From assembly GCA_021159805.1 (NCBI GenBank), contig JAGHDT010000395.1, forward strand, positions 1-8,056: 8,056 nt of DNA. Reading direction: 5' to 3'. Below the pieces are notes generated by a model. It was not told the origin of the DNA and made no database searches. It saw only the letters and a list, made by a program, of their open reading frames with translations. The translations under genes and the position numbers were made by a program. The stretch comes from Anaerolineae bacterium. GTDB lineage: Bacteria; Chloroflexota; Anaerolineae; B4-G1; SLSP01. This document shows, piece after piece, positions 7,326-8,056 of this stretch (position 1 is the stretch's first letter; each line of letters opens with the position of its first letter).

Positions 7326-7460
7326 TCGGCGCCACTGATATAGCAGCTTCGGCGATATCCGTAACTCACGCGCCATCTGGGTCACCGTCTTGTCACTCAC
7401 GCAACTCAACTCCACCGCCCCCCGTTTGAGCTCTGCCGTGTATTTGCGCCGTTCTCTCAT
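7326..7460 (-). pseudogene. IS3-family transposase OrfA, N-terminal fragment
   Basis: Reading leftward from the ATG at 7460, the first 45 codons give the helix-turn-helix of an IS3-family OrfA. They begin MRERRKYTAELKRGAVEL, followed by DKTVTQMARELRISPKLLYQWRR, which matches the familiar RRKYTAEFKREAV…VARELGIS…LYQWRR pattern of the family. After residue 45 the match stops abruptly; the frame stays open to 7110, but its translation is unrelated and runs over the MFS gene. The coiled-coil part of OrfA and all of OrfB, which holds the DDE integrase core, are missing. The ribosome site GGGAGAGGAG upstream of the start is still intact. The fragment cannot transpose alone. Confidence 0.85.
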
Positions 7461-7521
7461 GATCTTGCTCCTCTCCCTCAGTGTGCTTTACCCTTGTCTG
7501 AGTGTCCGCTTTTTCGGGGCA
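7326..7521 (-). mobile_element. Remnant of an IS3-family insertion sequence (left end only)
   Basis: The minus strand from 7521 reads TGCCCCGAAAAAGCGGACAC, which resembles the TG…CCC…AAAA…GGACA type of terminal repeat in the IS3 family. It is followed by a 40-base leader and the orfA start at 7460. I find no matching repeat in opposite orientation at 7190-7330, so the right end was deleted together with most of the element. The exact outer tip and any target duplication cannot be fixed from this window. Confidence 0.65.
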
Positions 7522-7545
7522 AGACCGTATCTTTCTCCAGGGTAC

Positions 7546-7578
7546 AAAAAAGCAGGGCATCCGGCCTAGACGCCCTGC
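7546..7578 (-). terminator. Rho-independent terminator of the minus-strand gene
   Basis: On the minus strand, GCAGGGC (7578-7572) pairs perfectly with GCCCTGC (7558-7552) around a 13-base loop and is followed at once by six T (7551-7546). It lies 25 bases after the stop of the leftward gene. The + strand has no T-run after the stem, so it works for that gene only. Confidence 0.85.
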
Positions 7579-7603
7579 CTATAGACTACGCCACTACTGC
7601 GTG

Positions 7604-8056
7604 CTATGAAGGTCGGACTATAACAGGTACCGACAACCGGTGTCGAATCGTTTCTCCCGTCTCTGTTAGAATTTCAGCCTGAACGTCGAACGCTACCTCG
7701 AGGGGCCCGTCGATGTTCGTGGCGTACAAGGTAAGCCCCGGACCTGGTTGCGTAGTCATGTGGAACGGCACCATCCCTGCTTCGTGCCAGTTTAGGTCAA
7801 GCGACAAATCGCTGGGCCACTGGACCCAGAAGGGCGCCACGGTCCGACTTCGTGCGTCCACCCTGCTCAGAGTGACCGTGGCCTCGCTGTGGAGCGCGGT
7901 CGGACGCGTCCAGTGGCGCGGCTGTCGCCCCTGGGCACGCCAGCCCTCGGGGCACGTCAGCGTGACCGTCGCCTCGCGCCACGCAGCGTCCGTGCCGTTC
8001 TCGAGCAGGAATCGGAGCGAGAGCGGCATCGCGTTCGGATCCCAAAGCTTTTCGAG
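7604..8056 (-). CDS. Protein of unknown function with Ig-like (NEW3-like) C-terminal domain, partial
   Basis: The frame is open from the right edge (LEKLWDPNAMPLSLRF) to the stop at 7604-7606, so the ATG at 8029 is probably internal and only the last 150 residues are seen. The sequence alternates short beta-strand-like stretches: SLRFLLENGTD, EATVTLTCPEGWRAQ, ATVTLSRVDA, LEVAFDVQAEIL and RHRLSVPVIV. The pattern 'neutral strand, N-G-x-D/E, VTLxxPEGW' is typical of immunoglobulin-like sandwich domains such as the NEW3 or CARDB types. These are often attached to secreted glycoside hydrolases or surface proteins. No catalytic residues or membrane anchor are visible, and the identity of the full protein cannot be read. 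It converges on the MFS gene and ends at the terminator at 7546-7578. Confidence 0.75.
   Translation of the reverse strand, partial: LEKLWDPNAMPLSLRFLLENGTDAAWREATVTLTCPEGWRAQGRQPRHWTRPTALHSEATVTLSRVDARSRTVAPFWVQWPSDLSLDLNWHEAGMVPFHMTTQPGPGLTLYATNIDGPLEVAFDVQAEILTETGETIRHRLSVPVIVRPS

Noticed and set aside
7142..7369. Minus-strand open frame next to the IS remnant as a possible OrfB piece
   Set aside because: It shows none of the OrfB patterns (DDE core or the closing NxxRPHxxLGY type motif) and overlaps the MFS C-terminus.

Overview
This 8,056-base window is bacterial DNA of moderate-to-high GC. It carries most of a peptide-type ABC importer operon, a decayed sensor histidine kinase, a multidrug-type MFS transporter, an IS3-family remnant, and the C-terminal end of an unidentified gene on the opposite strand. 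No marker gene fixes the taxonomy. The importer architecture and the PAS-histidine kinase style recall Chloroflexota or deep-branching Bacillota, but this is a weak guess.

Bases 1-4486 (+ strand) form one tight operon: the end of a DppB/OppB-type permease (cut by the window start), a complete DppC/OppC-type permease with an unusually large loop outside the membrane, a DppD/OppD-type ATPase, a DppF/OppF-type ATPase, and a small cytoplasmic alkaline-phosphatase-superfamily phosphodiesterase. Spacings are 12 and 3 bases, then overlaps of 14 and 4 bases. The last gene starts inside an ATGA overlap behind a near-perfect Shine-Dalgarno, so it should be translated together with the transporter. No substrate-binding protein is in the window; it presumably lies upstream. 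The DppD gene has an in-frame TAG just before its ABC signature motif, exactly where its partner DppF and the family have tyrosine. It is otherwise intact.

Bases 4487-5909 hold no intact gene. From about 4941 to 5861 the three forward frames together spell PAS, linker, HisKA and HATPase_c domains in the right order. They are broken by several frameshifts and a TGA where the family has tryptophan, so this is a sensor kinase pseudogene. Its final frame stops in an ATGA overlap with the start of an intact MFS transporter (5906-7189), suggesting that kinase and transporter were once an operon.

Bases 7190-8056 are a convergent region. An IS3-type left end with the first 45 codons of orfA lies on the minus strand at 7326-7521. 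Next to it is a rho-independent terminator, also on the minus strand, which serves a gene whose C-terminal 150 residues look like an immunoglobulin-like beta-sandwich. That gene runs off the right edge.

Three decayed or interrupted genes in 8 kb point to a genome losing functions, or in the DppD case possibly to a sequencing error. I see no defence island, CRISPR array, RNA gene or clearly new multi-gene system. The least ordinary points are the transporter-coupled phosphodiesterase and the amber codon in the ATPase.
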